NCBI GenBank assembly: GCA_001438005.1
Contig: LIBO01000031.1
Span: forward strand, 1 to 8,497
DNA: 8,497 nucleotides
Reading direction: 5' to 3'
From: Verrucomicrobia subdivision 6 bacterium BACL9 MAG-120507-bin52
GTDB lineage: Bacteria; Verrucomicrobiota; Verrucomicrobiia; Methylacidiphilales; Verrucolacustridaceae
A program made the translations under genes and the position numbers. The notes under the pieces are model-generated. The model did not search any database. It saw only the letters and a list, made by a program, of their open reading frames with translations, and was not told the DNA's origin. Shown here piece by piece: positions 6,779-8,497 of the stretch (its first letter is position 1; each line of letters begins with the position of its first letter).

Positions 6779-7902
6779 ACCGTTAAAACCTTCGCCAGTC
6801 TCTCTGGGTTCAGCCCCAAAAGCTCCTTTGTGACAAACCGCCCATCTTCCCGAATCAGTTTTCCATCAAAAAGGATTTTTCCTCCCCCATGCGCCCGATC
6901 CTGCAGATTCACCAAATCCCAATGAATTTGCGATCGATTCCCATTGTCCGCCTCCTCGTACGCTTGACCCGGCGTAAAGTGAAATGACCCGGCAATCTTT
7001 TCATCAAAGAGAATATCCCGGATTGGATCACGAATGTAGGGATTCAATCCTAAAGAAAATTCCCCCACATACCTCGCCCCCTCGTCGCTGGAGAAGATTT
7101 CCTCTAAATCCCGACTCCGTTCCGCCGCGGTTGCCTTGATAATCTTACCCTTGGCAAATCGTAAACAGACCCGATCAAATGGCATCCCGCGATAGACCGC
7201 CGGCGCATTAAAGGTCACCTGTCCCTCCACACTCGTTTTTACCGGCGCGGTAAACACCTCCCCATCCGGAATATTTCTCTCCCCCACACAAGGAATCACC
7301 CCGATTTTACGAATGGAAAAACGCAGGTCCGTTCCCGGACCCAAGATCTGGACCCGATCGGTCCTCTTCATTAAAGACACCAGCGGCTTTACCGCATGGG
7401 ACATCTTCCGATAATCCAAATTGCAAACCTTGAAATAAAGATCCGTGAACGCCTCCGTGCTCATCCCGGCCGCCTGCGCCATCGCCGGGGTCGGCCAACG
7501 TAAAACAACCCAGCGAGTATGATTAATCCGATAATCGGAAATCGGCCGCAGAATCTTCCCCGCCATTTTTTGTTTCTCCGCCGGTACGTCGCTCGACTCG
7601 AAGCTGTTTTGCGAACCCCGCAGCGCGATAAACGCCTGCATCGTTTTCATCCAAGCCAGCTCATGCTTGCCCGAAAGCTTTAGACCTGCTTCGGTCACCC
7701 CTCGCCCGATCTCTCTCGAAATCCGACCCGAGGAGATGCGGACACACGGCTCCGCCCCACGCGCTCGCACCGCCCGAATCAGCGCCACCACAAAATCTTC
7801 CGGAATCTCCGCCACATCAATCCATACTCGGTCACCCCGCCGCAACGCAGTCGAGTACCCCGTCAGAACCTCCGCCAGCCGGGCGTACCGCGGATCGCTC
7901 AT
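6775..7902 (-). CDS. M29-family metallo-aminopeptidase (AmpS/PepS/aminopeptidase T type)
   Basis: The product is a 375-residue, probably cytoplasmic, dinuclear metal aminopeptidase that removes N-terminal residues from peptides. No signal peptide or membrane segment is seen. Family landmarks are all in order: the N-terminal Rossmann-like part (RRGDRVWIDVAEIPEDFVVAL, about 21-41) and GERNIPDGEVFTAP with the metal-ligand Glu215. Then come GEFSLGLNP with Glu281, FHFTPGQAYEE with His308 and Tyr315, and SQIHWDLV with His327 and Asp329. These are the residue types that bind the two metals and supply the catalytic Tyr in this family. The family usually runs to about 370-415 residues, so this is full length, slightly short. 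The start is the ATG at 7902 behind a G-rich Shine-Dalgarno. Its TGA overlaps the gspE ATG, which makes it the first gene of the T2SS operon as seen here. That linkage is not part of classical gsp operons. Confidence 0.9.
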   Translation of the reverse strand: MSDPRYARLAEVLTGYSTALRRGDRVWIDVAEIPEDFVVALIRAVRARGAEPCVRISSGRISREIGRGVTEAGLKLSGKHELAWMKTMQAFIALRGSQNSFESSDVPAEKQKMAGKILRPISDYRINHTRWVVLRWPTPAMAQAAGMSTEAFTDLYFKVCNLDYRKMSHAVKPLVSLMKRTDRVQILGPGTDLRFSIRKIGVIPCVGERNIPDGEVFTAPVKTSVEGQVTFNAPAVYRGMPFDRVCLRFAKGKIIKATAAERSRDLEEIFSSDEGARYVGEFSLGLNPYIRDPIRDILFDEKIAGSFHFTPGQAYEEADNGNRSQIHWDLVNLQDRAHGGGKILFDGKLIREDGRFVTKELLGLNPERLAKVLTV

Positions 7903-7946
7903 CGGAAACTTCCCCCCCTTGGCCAGAAGGAGTACGCTAAAGGCAG
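7903..7946. other. 44-bp divergent intergenic region
   Basis: This short gap separates the start codons of the minus-strand operon and the plus-strand gene. It carries a ribosome binding site for each: AAGGGGGGGA on the minus strand and AAGGAG (7927-7932) on the plus strand. It is too short to hold two full promoters, so at least one promoter must overlap the opposite coding region or lie within it. I found no convincing -10/-35 pair on either strand. Confidence 0.6.
7911..7920 (-). promoter_or_regulatory. G-rich ribosome binding site of the aminopeptidase gene
   Basis: The minus strand reads AAGGGGGGGA, ending eight bases before the ATG at 7902. It is the only Shine-Dalgarno-like purine tract there. 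The run of seven G (7918-7912) could slip during replication and change the spacing to the start. Confidence 0.5.
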
Positions 7947-8497
7947 ATGAAGGGTCATCTTGATAAGTTTCAACCAGTTGCCCTTTTTGGCAAGCTATCG
8001 GGCGTATTTCTCTTTACCGTGGCCGGCTTAACTTGGGCCGAACCCATCCCCGCCAGCCTGTCAGGTGTTGCCACCATCCAGCTCAAAAACAGTGATACGC
8101 CACAAAATCTGGGCGGAATGGACCTCGTCCTGGCGCCCGTTTCGGTCATTCCCGAAATTCGTCGGTTGAGAATGGAGACATGGCGCACGGATGGCTTAGC
8201 CATCCAAAGAAAACCAGACGGGGAGGAGCAACCCGTCGGCATTAAAATTGACTTTGCCGACGGCTACAAAAATCTCGACCTCAAAGCCCTCAGCCAAGCC
8301 GCGGCCAACGCCGCCACCGCTCGCACCCGTACCGCCACCAATGGAACATTCACCTTCTCCAATATTCCGGCGGGGCGACACGCACTTTATGCCCAATATA
8401 AAAGTCGTTACGCTGTGGCCTACTGGCTGCTCGAAATCGATCTGAAACTAGGCCAACCCAACACCATCGACCTTTCCCAAACCAACGCCGCCGAAAT
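7947..8497 (+). CDS. Exported protein with carboxypeptidase-regulatory-like (Cna-B-type) beta-sandwich (partial, 3' end beyond the window)
   Basis: This frame is open from the ATG at 7947 to the right edge, giving 183 residues. An in-frame TAA at 7938-7940 makes this the first available ATG. The N-terminus is a signal peptide with a hydrophobic core (about 11-30, ending GLTWA|EP, cut after residue 31) and no lipobox Cys. The mature region begins with a strand (LSGVATIQL) and a second one (GGMDLVLAPVS). An Ala/Arg/Thr-rich insert (about 112-130) precedes the signature TNGTFTFSNIPAGRHALYA (131-149), and the domain ends near NTIDLSQTNA. The NGTFTFSNIPAG pattern is the hallmark of carboxypeptidase-regulatory or SpaA/Cna-B-like sandwiches found in secreted proteins. 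The AAGGAG at 7927-7932 is 14 bases from the start, somewhat far; AAAGG at 7939-7943 is too close, so the start is only moderately sure. Third codon positions favour C, the reverse of the minus-strand genes. The function is unknown; it could be a secreted protein or a surface anchor, and only the first part is visible. Confidence 0.82.
   Translation, partial: MKGHLDKFQPVALFGKLSGVFLFTVAGLTWAEPIPASLSGVATIQLKNSDTPQNLGGMDLVLAPVSVIPEIRRLRMETWRTDGLAIQRKPDGEEQPVGIKIDFADGYKNLDLKALSQAAANAATARTRTATNGTFTFSNIPAGRHALYAQYKSRYAVAYWLLEIDLKLGQPNTIDLSQTNAAE

Noticed and set aside
7945..7973. Possible minus-strand promoter: TTGAAA (7973-7968) with a 17-base spacer to TCATCT
   Set aside because: The -10 match is poor, and no second feature supports it; such partial matches are expected by chance.

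Overview
The window is almost entirely one minus-strand operon for a type II secretion system (T2SS). Read in its direction of transcription, right to left, it runs: M29-family aminopeptidase, gspE (ATPase), gspF (inner-membrane platform), an unrecognised 383-residue exported protein, gspG (major pseudopilin), gspH, gspI and gspJ (minor pseudopilins), then gspK, whose C-terminus runs off the left edge. E-F-G-H-I-J-K is the canonical gsp order. The presence of GspK and of the tetracysteine zinc motif in GspE point to a T2SS rather than a type IV pilus. At the right end a divergent plus-strand gene starts 44 bp from the aminopeptidase; it encodes an exported protein with a carboxypeptidase-regulatory-like beta-sandwich and is cut by the right edge.

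The genes are packed tightly. Four junctions are 4-base ATGA/GTGA overlaps (aminopeptidase/gspE, 383-aa gene/gspG, gspH/gspI, gspI/gspJ). gspE/gspF and gspJ/gspK are separated by 1 and 3 bases, and gspG/gspH by 18 bases. The one larger gap inside the operon is 98 bp, between gspF and the 383-aa gene. No gene-free stretch exceeds 300 bases, and I saw no RNA gene, mobile element, CRISPR array or convincing terminator.

The host is a Gram-negative (diderm) bacterium of moderately high GC. The inserted exported beta-sandwich protein, the verbose secretome-like plus-strand gene and a non-Gly residue before a pseudopilin cleavage site would fit the Planctomycetes-Verrucomicrobia group, with Verrucomicrobiota my best guess. 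This is an inference from style, not from a marker gene. Base composition is strongly strand-asymmetric: minus-strand genes favour G at the third codon position, while the plus-strand gene favours C.

Functionally, GspE hydrolyses ATP in the cytoplasm and drives GspF in the inner membrane. This assembles GspG into a periplasmic pseudopilus capped by GspH-I-J-K, which pushes folded proteins through an outer-membrane secretin. The secretin (GspD), GspL/M, GspC and the prepilin peptidase are not in this window; some may lie beyond the left edge. The two non-canonical operon members, the aminopeptidase and the 383-aa exported protein, are the points most worth following up. I see no wholly new system here.
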